From: Amblyornis subalaris
Taxonomy: Eukaryota > Chordata > Aves > Passeriformes > Ptilonorhynchidae
NCBI GenBank assembly: GCA_018881555.1
Contig: JACAXG010000028.1
Span: 566,156 to 630,155 of the forward strand
DNA: 64,000 nt
Direction of reading: 5' to 3'
Shown in pieces: positions 22,000 through 34,100 of this stretch. The position numbers were made by a program, and so were the translations under genes. The notes beneath the pieces were generated by a model. It saw only the letters and a list, made by a program, of their open reading frames with translations, was not told the origin of the DNA and ran no database searches. The stretch's first letter is position 1. Each line of letters starts with the position of its first letter.

Positions 22000-24900
22000 T
22001 CAGCTGGACAGAGCTCTGCGTATCCGGCCACACACCTCCGCGGCTCCCAGCGTCACCATCATCTCGGCAACGCTCGGGCCGTGCTGCAAACACAGAAGGA
22101 GTCACTGAACACATGGGAACCGAAACCTCCCAGCACGCGTTTGTGCATCAGGGTGATGGAATCAGCGGAGCGATTCGCCCTCCAATCGCTGCCAGCCTGG
22201 GGTGGGGGGTCATTAGCAGCTCAAACAAAGGCTTGGGGTTTCTTCCGAAGGCAAATGCCAGCCCTGGTCAGACGGACCCAAAGGATTAATGACAGAGCTG
22301 AGCCAGGATTAGGCTTTGGAGAACTTTCGTAAAACTTGGATTTGAGCTCTGTGAAAGCAGATTGCACATAATCTCAGAATTGTCCTTTTTACCTGCTGCC
22401 CACTGAGCACCAAGCGGAGGAGCTGCATCATGCTGCTGTACTTGGTCTCTCTGGTTTGCTTCTGGAGACTTCTCAGGTCTTTGTTCAACTCCTCCACCGT
22501 CAAGGCAGCTGCCTGCCTTGTCATGAGCCTTTAGGAAAGAAGGTGTCCTTACAGCCTGGGAATATGTAAACCACAGGATTCCTACCTCTCACCCCTGCCC
22601 TGTGCCAGGGTGCTCCCTCTGCTTGCCAGAGGCAGAGCTCATATAAAGGAGCAAGTTTAAATCACAAAATTCCAAGGACCTGGAAAACCACAGGAAAAGC
22701 AGTAATTCTGATTGCTTTTTTAAGAATACAATTTTCAGAAACGAGGAGCCACCGCTGCTTAGCTGAGGCAGCAGCACACTTACCCTAAGACTAGTTTTCC
22801 TATTTCATCTACTTCTGCAGAAATCGTTTGTAGCTGCTGCCGGGACACTGAGGGCCTGACCCACAGGTAAGAGTAATCACTTGACACCAGATTCTTCAGG
22901 AGGTTTATGTGACCCTGGGGAAAGAAAGCAAAGCTGGTAAGGCAGAGGGTTAAGCTGTGGAGGAAGCAATTCCACCCTGGGCTTCACACCAGTGTTCACA
23001 CCCTTACAGCAGTGCCCCGTATTCTGCACTGCTTGAAGGAATTGTGACTCCCTGACATTGAGGCAGCCGGGTTTTCCACCCCCAAAGCCCCCCAGAATGA
23101 GCAGAGACACAGAGGCAGCTCAGAGAGCACTGGCTGTCCCCGAGGTGCTGAGCCATGTGTGGCTGACTTGGAGCTGGCTGGGGAAGTGGCCGCCCTTCAG
23201 CAAGCAGTGGGAAGCCACGACTCACTGTCCCGCTGCCACGTGCAGCCTTCACTCTGGCACAGCTGGGCCCCTTCCTACCCCTACAAACAGGGCTTTATCC
23301 TTCACAAGCAACTCCCAGATACTGCAGCAGCATCCCAAGGGCAGACTGGGAACAGCTGGGCTCACCCTCCTCCTGCCAGCACTTGGCCCCTTCACCCAAG
23401 CCCCGGGCTCCCAACACACAAACCCCACTGGTTTCACCAAGAGTTTCATTCTTCTTGGTAGAGACTGCTTGGACTTTGCTTCCAAGGCACAGGGCAGCAG
23501 CAAAGCAGAAGCACCTTACACTGCCCTGTCAGCAAAGGGGAGAGGTGAGTGGTCTGCTGGCACAAGGGACCTGCACACAGTCATGAGGGACCTGGGGGCT
23601 GGACCTTCCTGCCCCAAGCCAACCACTCCCTGGGCTACAGAAGGGCACCTTGGAGGCTGTCAGCTCACCTAGACAAAACCACAGCTGATCTGATCCAGCA
23701 CTACCCCCAGTTCTGCTCTAAGTGAGAAGCAGAAAGGTCTTCCAAAAACATCCTAGAATTCCATGATCACTTCCACGGCAGGGACACATCATTCCTCTGC
23801 TGAGGGAGCTCTGTGCTGGCTCAGCAAAGTATGGATGAGCTTAAGACTCTGCAAAGACCACCAGGACATTGACCAGGCCCATTCCCACAGCTCAGCTGCC
23901 TGTATCAGGGGATTTTGGCAGCTGGCTGGCACACGGCCATCAGAGCTGGCTGTGACAGCTGTCTGCAGGCTGTGCCACGGCAGAGCTCAGATCACAGCCC
24001 AGGGCTCAGCCGAGTCTTCATCCAGGAATCCCACATCTCCTCAGCTCCCAGAACGGCAACACAGTGCTCTACCACTGCTCGTACTTTTCTCAGCAGGAGG
24101 ACTCGCTCCACATATTCCTTTTCCAGAACATCTGGATCCACTTGCTGATCCCCATAGACGAGCTCCACCAGCCCCTGCAGCTCCCTAACGAGCCCCTGGC
24201 GCAGCCCTTGGTTCTCGATGTGACGGGTGAGATGAATCCTGCAACAGAGAAAACAACTGCTTTTGGACTGCTTTGGGTTACACTGGATCTAATCACCCCA
24301 ACCACATTTCACAGAAATCACAATATTCTGAGTTGAAAGGGACCCACAAGGATCATGAAGTCCAACTCTTAAGTGAATGGCCCATCTGGGGATTGAACCC
24401 ATGACCTTGGCATTATTAGCACCATGCTCTGACCAACTGAGCTGAAACTGTGGAACTCTTAGAAAAGCAACACTAAATCACAAACAGACATTCTACAAAG
24501 AAGCATTTAGATCTGGTGCCCCGCAGTGAAATGACGAGGCCACCCTTAGCAACACAACATCCTAATAGCACAAGTGTACTTGCAGAACCTTCTGGAAGTG
24601 TTAACTCTTTTTAGATGTTATTTTGAAAATAAACTTACAACTTTGGATCCTCCCAGCTACACCCACCCTCTGCCTAGACTTTCACAGTGTTCCCAAACCC
24701 AGTGTCCAAGCACAGGATGGGAGAGGAGGCAGGAAGAGTGTGAGCAGAAACTTATGCTTCCTCTTAGCACAGCCCAAAATCTACTGCACCAGGAGCATGC
24801 TTGATCCAACAAACAAAACCTTTAGCCAAAGCCAAGCGCTAGGAATAAATTCTCACTGACATGGTTGGTGCTTACGACATTTTAAAGCTACCACTAATTT

Positions 24901-27615
24901 TTTACCTGTTGAATTCTGGGAGAGCTTCAAGGTCCAGGAGAGCAGAATGGGTTGTGATTCTGCCTACTTCAAACTGTGAGATCAGTTCCTCCAAAGTCCT
25001 TCCCATCTGCTTCTCTGCAACACAACCCAAAGGGAATCACTGAGGTCTGTGCTCCTGCACAGAACAACCATCACTCTCCTCAGCACAGGCCTCNGGCACG
25101 CCGAGGAAAGGTGACACAGGACAGTCACTTGTGCAGTGCCAGCAGCAGCAGAGACATCTCCTGGCAGGCAGGAGGGAACTGTCAGCAGACACACACAGGA
25201 CGCTGCCCTCTCCCCAGGAGCCCGCTCTGCTGGCGAGGCACTGGGAACTGGGACATTCCGCTTGGCTCCATCCCCTTCCTCAGCGCAACACCCCTGCCTC
25301 AGTTGGCCAAAGAGAAGTAACACTCAACCAGGAGGTTTCACTGCCCAAGGAAGATTTCATTCCCAAGCAGAGTTCTCAGAACACAAGTTAATTTTTGATC
25401 CCCACATAGCAAGAACCACAAAAGAGACATTGACTCAACTCCTCATGGTCTGTCAGGTTGAACAAGAAGTGGGAGAGGTGTCATGCAACACTGCAATTAT
25501 TAACCACAGAAAAACCACAGTTTTCCTAAGAGTTCACAGACAGTTTCACTGCCTCCAAGTGAGGGCTGTCCCAAGGGGGAACCCATTAAGCACCAGACTC
25601 AACTGAAATGGCTGCATAGCAGCAGAAAGGTTTCCACCATTCCAACTCTTTTCATAGGAGCTCTGCAGAAGCCCTGGTGGCCCTTCAATGACAGGCTGGT
25701 CACCTGACAACTATTTCCTGACCCCTTCAAACACTGACAAAGTTCTCAGCTATTAAAATAAACTCAACCCATGCCACAAAGTCAGCAGGAAGTGGCTTGG
25801 GAGCAGGAGCCTGTGGTGTTACCTGTGAACCCCGAGCCGCAGTTGGTGATGATGTCCAGCAGGGCCTCTGGCAGGAAGCCGTCCCGAGCAAAGCGCTCCA
25901 GGAAGATGTCCCCCTGCCTCTTGGACAGCTTCCCACCATCCTTGTTCAGCAGCAGTGGGAAATGGCCAAACTGAGGGGGCTCCCAGCCAAAGGCTTTGTA
26001 GAGAAGCAGGTGCTTGGAGGTTGAAGTCAGCCACTCGGTCCCACGCAGGACATGGGTGATGCCCATGTAGTGGTCATCTACCACATTCGCCAGGTGGTAC
26101 GTGGGGAAGCCATCCCCCTTGAGAATCACGGGGTCACCTTCCACGTCCGCCACCTCATGCTTGTTCCAGCCATAGACTAGGTCCTGGAAGGGTTCCACCC
26201 CCTTCTCCAGCCGGAAGCGGACAACGCAGTCAAGGCCCTGTGACAGCTTCTGGGCCACTTCTGTGGGCGTCAGGTGCCGACACCGGTTGTCGTATCTTTG
26301 GGAGACAAGAACCAAGGTCTCCATTCAATACAGGCCAACCACACCAGCCGTTCTTACATTCCCAAAGCTCTAAGCTGATCCCTGAACTTTAGCTGTACCC
26401 TGCCCACTAGGCATCCAGTCAACCACCTCACCTCTAGAGGGTAACATGCAGCTTCTCTCTCTACGAGCAGAGAAACACAATCCTATTGCTGTGTGACTTT
26501 CAATTTTTAGCAAGCGTGCAGCCCCGAGGGACCCGTGGGGGACAGGGATTCGTACCGCGGCGTCTGCTGGCTGCGCAGAGCCTCCCTCCGGAGCAGCTCC
26601 AGGCGCTGCGGAGTGCAGAAGCAGCGGTAGGCAGCCCCGCTCTCCAGCAGCGCCGCGCTGGCTTGGCGGTACAGCTCCAGCCTCAGCGACTGCACGTAGG
26701 GCCCGGTGGGGCCACCACGCCCGGGGCTCTCGTCGGGGGGAATACCTGAAACACCGGCACAGCAACACTTGAACAGCTCGGCCTTCACAACAGCCCGAGT
26801 CAAACTCACTCTCAAACTGAGTACTGTTAACCTCTAAAGGGAAGAAAAGCTTTCAGTAAGTGAAAAATCAAAGATGTTTCTAAGTACCTGCCCAGTCCAA
26901 CATATCTTCTATTCCTTCTGCAGCTCCGGGCACCACCCGACTCTGATCTGTATCCTCCACTCTTAAAATAAAGGTCCCTTGGTGTTTTTTGGCAAAGATA
27001 TAATTGTACAAAGCAGTCCTAAGGCCACCTAAGTGCAGAAAACCTGTAATCGTGGGAAAATCAGAGGAGGCAGTCACAAAGAAGGCCCAGGGGAGAGTTC
27101 TAAATATGAGCTGGAAGGGTGATGGATGCGGCCTGCGATGGCAACTTCACCGGGGCGGGAGTTGCACCGCACGGACACAGTTCCGGGGGCACCGGCTATG
27201 AAAATAACTTATGGATGACTACTTCCAGGAACGGATTCCCTGAAGTGACCTAGAAATCCGTTATAAGCTGGCACATGCCAGGAACAGCACTGCCACAGTA
27301 CGCCAGCAGTGACCCCGCACGGCCGGGAGGGCACCGGGACACGCTGGCAGGATGAGTCCGGGAGCTCCGGTAGGAGCACTGGCCTCCCGGCTCTCCCGGG
27401 AGCCAGTAGTTGCCTACCCCGCACACACCCCTCGAGGGTCCGAATTGATGTTTTCTAAACCAAATCACCGCCCACGCCGTAGCGGAGCCCAAGGCGGGTG
27501 GGAAGAGGCGGGGCTGGCGAAGGGCCGGTTACCTGTGGGGCTGGGCCCGAACCGAACCCGCGGTCCCCGCCTGGCGCCGGGGCCGGGGCCGGGGCCGGGG
27601 CCGGGGCCAGACCCA

Positions 27616-27647
<32 letters not shown>

Positions 27648-27740
27648 TCCCGATCCCGATCCCGATCCCGATCCCGATCCCGATCCCAATGCCGTGCCCG
27701 TTCCCGCTGCGGCGCGCACCGCGCGCAGCGCTCGCGCCAT
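22000..27740 (-). CDS. EARS2: Mitochondrial glutamyl-tRNA synthetase (9 exons)
   Basis: Class I aminoacyl-tRNA synthetase that attaches glutamate to mitochondrial tRNA in the matrix. Exons: 27533-27740, 26888-27043, 26556-26745, 25823-26295, 24906-25014, 24085-24238, 22784-22914, 22393-22528, 22000-22083. They sum to 547 codons with stop: 546 aa (human 523). The VRFGPSPT segment and HLGG (residues ~73-76, the HIGH signature) lie at the start of the Rossmann fold. KLSKR (residues ~307-311) is the KMSKS-type loop. A long exon 4 carries most of the catalytic domain; the C-terminal anticodon-binding part ends in exon 9 (VAEMMVTLG). The presequence begins [13 protein letters not shown], basic and hydrophobic as expected for mitochondrial import. 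It then holds 13 Gly-Ser and about 5 Gly-Pro dipeptides encoded by a hexanucleotide repeat. The gene starts head-to-head with UBFD1. Confidence 0.95.
24309..24452 (-). mobile_element. tRNA-Ile-headed SINE with CR1-like tail (TguSINE1-like)
   Basis: On the minus strand an A box (agctcagttggtcagagcat) and a B box (ggttcaatccc) occur in tRNA-like spacing. They are followed by gggccattcacttaagagtt and a CR1-type 3' tail (ggatccttgtgggtccc-like, ending aatattgtgatttctgtga). This matches my memory of the songbird SINE TguSINE1. It is close to full length and lies in EARS2 intron 5, its end about 70 nt before the exon 6 acceptor. Confidence 0.8.
27576..27688 (-). repeat. Hexanucleotide tandem repeat inside EARS2 exon 1
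   Basis: Thirteen consecutive hexamers from 27611 to 27688 (plus strand: one acccag, then accccg units, then atcccg units, ending atccca) are preceded by about five ggccgg-type hexamers at 27576-27610. On the EARS2 strand they encode Gly-Ser and Gly-Pro dipeptides, in frame throughout. The sharp switch from ACCCCG to ATCCCG units suggests stepwise expansion. Confidence 0.9.
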
Positions 27741-28121
27741 CCCGGTGCGCGCCCACGTGGCCGCGGCGCCGCTTCCGCCCGGCCGCAGTGGCCAATCCGG
27801 GCGAGCGCTGCGTCCGTAGGCGGGGTCTCCCTTAAAGGCGCCGCCACCCGCCGCCTCTGGTCGCGCGAGGGGACCGCGGCCGCCGCCGCGGGTCCGGCAG
27901 CGCGGGGGGCTTGCCGGGTCCCGGGGCGCTAAGCGAAGGGCCCGGCGCCCCTCCCGCCTCCAGGCGCAGCGCGGCCGGGGCTCCGGGGGCGCGGCCTGAA
28001 GGCCCGCACCGCCCCCGCGCTGAGGGGCGGGTGGGGGTGGCTACGGGAGCCGGCCCGGCCCAGCAGCGGACACCTCCCCCCGGCTTCTCCCGGCGTGCCC
28101 CGCGGATTGTACACAATCATC
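27741..28121. promoter_or_regulatory. EARS2/UBFD1 bidirectional CpG-island promoter
   Basis: Only 381 bp separate the two divergent start codons, and the interval is extremely CpG-rich. It contains a CACGTG E-box at 27754-27759, an ETS-like GCGGAAGC on the minus strand near 27771-27778, and a CCAAT-type box (gccaatccgg) near 27790. No TATA element is seen. Human EARS2 and UBFD1 are also divergent neighbours. Confidence 0.7.
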
Positions 28122-31100
28122 ATGGCTGCCGCTGCCGCCGCCGCCGATGGTACGAGCGCGGCCGGGAGCCCGCGGTGCTGGGAGCCGGCGGTGTTCGGAG
28201 CCCGCGGTTTCCGGAGCTCCGCGGGGCCGGTGCAGGGGGCGGCCGGGCAGGGCGGGGCGGGGAGAGCCTGCGCGAGGAGCCGGGCACGCTGCGGGCGGCG
28301 CTCCGGGGCTGGAGCGGGGCCGGGCCGGGGCAGCGTCCCGCGGACCGGGCTCTTCCTGTCCGCTCCCCACAGGTGCCGAGGAGCCGAGCATGGAGGCGGA
28401 GGCGCAGCAGCTGCCGTTGGGCTGCAGCGGAGGGGGCGACTCGCCGGCGGCGGGGCGGTCTCCGGAGGGCGAGGAGCGCCGGGAGCCCCCGCAGGCGTCT
28501 GTCAGCAACGGCGGCGACGCGGAGAGCGGGAGGGAGCTGGTGGAACTGAAGGTGATCTGGAACAAGAACAAGTACGACGTGAAGTTCTGCCTGGACAGCA
28601 CGGGGGCCGAGCTGAAGCAGAAGATCCACTCGCTCACAGGTCTGTCGGGGCCGCCGCCGCCTCACCCGCGCCTCCCCCGCCGCTGCCGCGGGCTCCTAAT
28701 CGCTGTGCTTGTCTCTAGGCCTCCCGCCGGCCATGCAGAAAGTTATGTTCAAGGGACTTCTGCCCGAGGAGAAAACGTTGCGGGAAATCAAAGTAACAAA
28801 TGGAGCAAAAATAATGGTTGTGGGCTCTACCATCAACGATGTGTTAGCAGTAAATACACCCAAAGAAGCTGCTCAACAGGAGGTCAAAGCTGAGGAAAAC
28901 AAAAAGGAGCCACTTTGCAGACAAAAGGTTATTAATGTTTCAATAATTGCTGGCGTGGGGGAGTGGTAGGATTTATATGGTTCTCCTGCAGGCACTTCTG
29001 GGTCCTGTTCCTCCTCAGAGCAGGCCAGGGGTTTATATCTGACAACTCAGCACTGGAATGACTCTGGGAGGGGGAATAGCAGAGAACTGTTTAGCCCAGC
29101 AGGGACTGGGGCTTTGCAAGACACTGCTCATGGTGCCAGGCACAGCCAAGCATTTTGGACAAGAAATGGCAATGTTTGATGGTTGTTAGTGCAAACACAG
29201 TCCAGATTAATTCTGTCTAAAACCGAACTAATTTTTATTAGTGTAAAAGGATTTGATCTCCAAAAACTGCTTAAAATGAACACCAAGTGAGCAGTTCCCT
29301 CAGCTGTCCCAGCACTGACAGGGGTGTGGGTGTTGAATTCTCCTCTCACATCTTGGAGCACAGCACAGTGATGCTGGTTTGGTGGTGCTACAGTGTTGGA
29401 GGCTGGTGAAGGATTGCCAGCTCGAGGTATTACCAGCTCTGTACCTTCCTCAAAATAAATTTAGTTAAAATTAAGGAGTGCCTCTATGAAACAGGCTGTT
29501 GGTTTTCTGTGATTCATCACAGTTCACGCTCACTATAAGTCCCATTGTTTCTTAAAGGTGCTTGGCCAGGTACAAGCTGTGAGTGTGAATTTATTAGTTA
29601 CTGCTGCTCTGTTTTGGTTTGGTGCTGGGTTGCACTGGCAAACGTGAAGGGTTTCTGCCGTTCACTGGATGTAACGCTTCGTTTTTTATAGACATGTATT
29701 TATGTGTGTGTATATTTTAGAAGGGCTGTTACCCTTGACATTATGTTGGGGTTCTATTCATTTTGATAATTTCTTTTAGAGTATCTTTAAAAGTGCTCAG
29801 TTAAGTTTGAAAATAACTGATGCCCATGTGATAAATGCCTATGGACAGTTCTTGGCTGTCTCTCAGTGCCATTGGGATATGGTCGGGGAGCAGCTGGAAC
29901 TACATTGCAAGGCTCTGTGATGTTTCTGTGAATTTAATTTCTGTTTTTATATTGTAGCAACACAGAAAAGTATTGGATAAAGGGAAACCTGATGATGTGA
30001 TGCCTTCTGTCAAAGGTGTGCAGGTGCGTGAATAGGGTCTTGAGACACTCGGAATCAGAAAAGAGACTTTTTTGTGATTTGAGACCTTTCTGTGCTGGTT
30101 CAATCATTCTTTGCTGTGTTAGCAGAAAGCTGGAGAGATGGATGGTCCTTATGCTTAAAAAGCTGAGAGAATGTAGCTTTTCTGCCCCAGCCTCTCCCCA
30201 TGACTGACTGTGTGTCATTGCAGGAGCGGCTGCCGACAGTGCCACTGTCCGGCATGTACAACAAGTCAGGGGGGAAAGTCAGATTGACCTTCAAACTTGA
30301 GCAAGACCAGCTGTGGATTGGTACAAAAGGTGAGCACCTCTCAACCTTGGGGATGAATGATTGGTAATTGGGCTGTGACTGAACTGTGTGACATAGAAAA
30401 GCTTCTCCTGTGACTAAATCGTGTTTAGGGAATGATGTTGGTATTGCAGTGCTTTAAAAAACTTAGCTTCCTTTTCTCATGTGCCATTCTCCCAGCCATT
30501 GAATAGTACTTAATATTCCACTTCTGTTCCTGAAAAACTGGAGTTCAGCGGTGCCAGCAGACTAATGGTCCAATGTGCTATTTCTGGCTCCAAATGTAAA
30601 TGATGGCACTTGGCATTTCTGGCATATCTCAAAAGCATTCCAAAGGCATGGATTTGATGCCAGCAGTACACAGGAGCTCAATGGCTTTGCCAAGACTTGG
30701 AAGGAAAACACAGAACTGGGATAAAAACCAGGAGTATTGGCATCTCTGTCCTTCCAGCCAAAATTACTTGGGTGTCTTGTCTGTGTAATGCACAACTGTG
30801 GCGCTGTGCAGAGGGGTTGGTTTGCGGTCGTGAGGGGTGCCAGGAGGAGCTGGGAGTGACGTGGAGATAACGTGCCTTGGAGAGGATGTCTGTGCCCTAG
30901 TTTTGGCTGGGATAGAGTTAGTTTTCTTCCCAGTAGCTGCTTTGGATTCAGGATGGGAATAATGCTGAGAACAGCTGATATTTTGGTTGTTGCTGCGTGG
31001 TGCTTACCTCAGTCAAGGACTGTTCGGTGTCTCAGGCTCTGCCAGTGAGGAGGCGTCCAGGGAGCTGGGAGGGAGGAGGGCCAGGACAGCTGACCAGAGC

Positions 31101-34100
31101 TGGCCAAAGGAATATTCCCCACCATAGAGTGTCATGTCCAGTATAAATTGGGGGGAGTTGTCTGGGAGGGACTGGTCACTGGTGGGGGACAGGCTGGACA
31201 TCAGTCAGTGGGTGGGGAGCAGCTGTGTTGGGCATCACTGGTTTCTCGGGAGTTTCATTTTTCTTTTTTTATTTTATTACTATTATTATTATCACTAGTA
31301 GTAGTATATGTTACTTTGTTTCGATTATGAAACTCTTCTTACCTCAACCCATGAGTTTTTTACTTTTTTTTCCGAGTTCTCCTCCCCATCCCAGTAGGGC
31401 AGGGGGGGAGAGTGGCTGCATGGTGCTTAATTGCTGGCTGAGGCTAAACGGGATACTGGGATCCTCCCACCTCCCAAGGAAGCTGTGCTCCTTCAGTTTG
31501 ACCAGCATGGGCAATATAAAGTGGTGAGCAAGGGGGATAAAGGTGCTTGCTCATTGTCCCAATAAAGCAGCCTAATTGGATGGTTATATTGCCTCCAGCT
31601 GCTACAGTAGTTCCAAAGTAAGCAGAAATCTCAAAAGTTTTTGACCCTTCCTTTGTAGAACAGACTTCACTGTGAAGACTTTTCTGACTTTAAAACCTTC
31701 CTTGGTCCCAGTTGCAGTGATTTCTCTCCTGGGCGAAGTGATGGAGCAAGGCATTGGAGGGTGTTTTTTCTTCTCTAGGTTGGACAGGCAGATTTTTTTG
31801 TTACTGATCCGAGATTCTAAATCCATGCTTAGTATTTAGGTGATTAATCTCTTCCATCACCTGCCAGATGAGTTTCAAGTATAGTGTTTCTGAGATGTTC
31901 TACATAGTGTTCCTTAAACTGTGAAATTTGATTCTTCTTATAGTCATGTCTTTCCTGTAACCTGTTTCCCTACTTCCCCAAATTAGCAGCAGCTTGTTGC
32001 CTCTAGGGAATGGTTGTAATTCCTGGCTGTTATTGGGAAAAACTCCTTCCTGCTCTGAGAAATCCATGGCAGAGGCCAGCAGATAAGGGCTGGAGTAAAC
32101 ACATCTGGGTGTTCACACAGCTTCTCACTTGCTGCTCCTGCAAAGTTTGAGCTGGTTCTTCCCCCAACCTCTGCAGCCTCCCTGGGCCTCACGGGGACTT
32201 TGTACAGCTGTTTGTAGTGTGAAGTTTGGTACAGGCAGATGTTCCCCAGTTGCTCTGTGTCAGTTCTGTAGAGGCATCAATAATGGGATTTGTCCGTTCC
32301 TGAGAAACTGAGCAGTAATTGATTTGGGGATGCTAAAGAAGAGCAAAGTGGGGTTTTACCTCGTGAGCAAAGTCATGGGTCTGGGCAGGTGGTTCAGACT
32401 GAGCTCAGTTACAGTGCTGAGACAGAGTATTTTTGCTTACATCACTGAATTTATCTCCCTGTGTGTCTTCTGTAAGTAAGTGTTTTGGAGTTTTTTGGAT
32501 AACACAAATTAATTAGACCTATCTCTGGAACTCAGAGTTCAGTTTCTCCCTTGTAGAGTGTTTTGGATATTCTCTGTCTTGTATCTAAGAAGATAATTTT
32601 AGGCTGATGCTGAATGCTGGAACTGAAAGGCAGGACCTTGGAATTAAGTGTTCAGAAAGGGCTGAGGACAGAGCTGACAGGAAAACTCAGCCCTAGGCCA
32701 TGTACTTTGTCACTCTTGTAGTTGCTTCTGGCTGAGGTTACTCTGCCATATAATTGTAGTCTTTTTTGGGCTTCAGTTTCTCTATTTGTTCATTTCTCTA
32801 TTTACTCTTTTGTATTCCCTTCCCCGTGCTTCTCTGAACACTGCCTCAGGGTAAAGCCAGGCCTAGGCTTTCAGAGCTAGGTCAGCCTATCTTCACCAGC
32901 TTTCAGCCTTGCTGTTGAGAGTTCAGTATAACCCTTGGTAGTCAGTCCTGAATATTCTCATACCTGGACTAGATTCCACTAGGATGAGCATCCCTGCTGC
33001 TCTGGGGGTAGTTCCTTATGGGAAAACATTAAATAAAGCCTGGGTTTTCCCATCGCTCAGTGTAAGCCCAAATCACAAACACTGAAATACTTCATGTGAT
33101 GCAGAGGAACTGTGTAATCAGTTTTGGATTCCTTCACACTGCTGGGGTGCCAGCTATGGGATGTGTGGTGCTGTAGCCACCGGGTCCTGGGCAGCAGGTA
33201 TCCAAAACTCACCTGGAGGGGATTTTGGTGTCAATGGAGATGGTGTATGAAATTAATATGAAATACTGCTTCCCCGCATGTCAGAAATAATACTTTGATC
33301 AATTTTAATGTAGAGAGAACAGAAAAGTTACCCATGGGGTCCATTAAAAATGTGGTGAGTGAACCTATTGAAGGCCATGAGGATTATCACATGATGGTGA
33401 GTAATGGCTCTACTTTAATCATATCCATCTAATTCCTTCACGCAATGCACACTGGTGAGGCTGTAGGTCAGAGGAGGCTGGAGGTGGATGGTGGCTCCAG
33501 CCTCGTGGGAATGGGGACATGGGCTGCTGTCACTGTCAATATTTTGGGTCCATATTGAGTATCTGCTGCTGTGTGGAAATCTGGGCTGGTTTCACACAAA
33601 CATGAAGTGCTTAAGCATTATTTTGTACCTTCTGACTCTGACAGTGTTAAACCAGTGAAAATACAACATAGCTCATGATTTCTTAATGTAAGTGATATTT
33701 TTTGATACCTGGTTTGATTTCTAGTTTGTGTGGTATTTATATAAACAACTGGCCTTGATGGAGGTTAAAAAAAAGGATTTGATGCTGTAATATCTTTTCA
33801 CACTTGTAATTTTCTGACCAACTGGCATTGGATCTAGCAAAGTTACATTTCAAAAGAGAACTGTGCTAATGTACTGAATTTTTGGCTGTTTATTTTAATC
33901 CATGGGGGGTTTTAAGATCTTGCTTTTCAAAGTACAGTAATTAATTTTTAATGTTGAAGTAACTTTCTTTTCTGTAAGAAAGAAGAGAAAAGGAAAATGT
34001 TTTTCCTTAAAATCATTGCCTGCAGGTGGGTGCTGCTCTAGCATCTGTCCAAATATGCTGATTTTTGATTACCCATGTAAGAAAATGTCCTTTTCAGCAC

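Noticed and set aside
23058..23672. 204-codon plus-strand open frame
   Set aside because: Lies antisense in an EARS2 intron, is low-complexity and resembles no family I know.
24357..24446. Possible tRNA-Ile gene on the minus strand
   Set aside because: A and B boxes are present, but the 3' side continues into a CR1-like tail and the acceptor stem does not pair well; it is the head of a SINE.
27352..27819. Plus-strand open frame with Asp-Pro or Arg-Ser repeats
   Set aside because: It is the complement of the EARS2 hexanucleotide repeat; the EARS2 frame has a homologue, start and splice sites, this one has none.
30011..30023. Earlier UBFD1 exon 4 donor after CAAAG
   Set aside because: It breaks the frame into exon 5; the donor at 30024 keeps it and restores the conserved ERLPTVPL junction.
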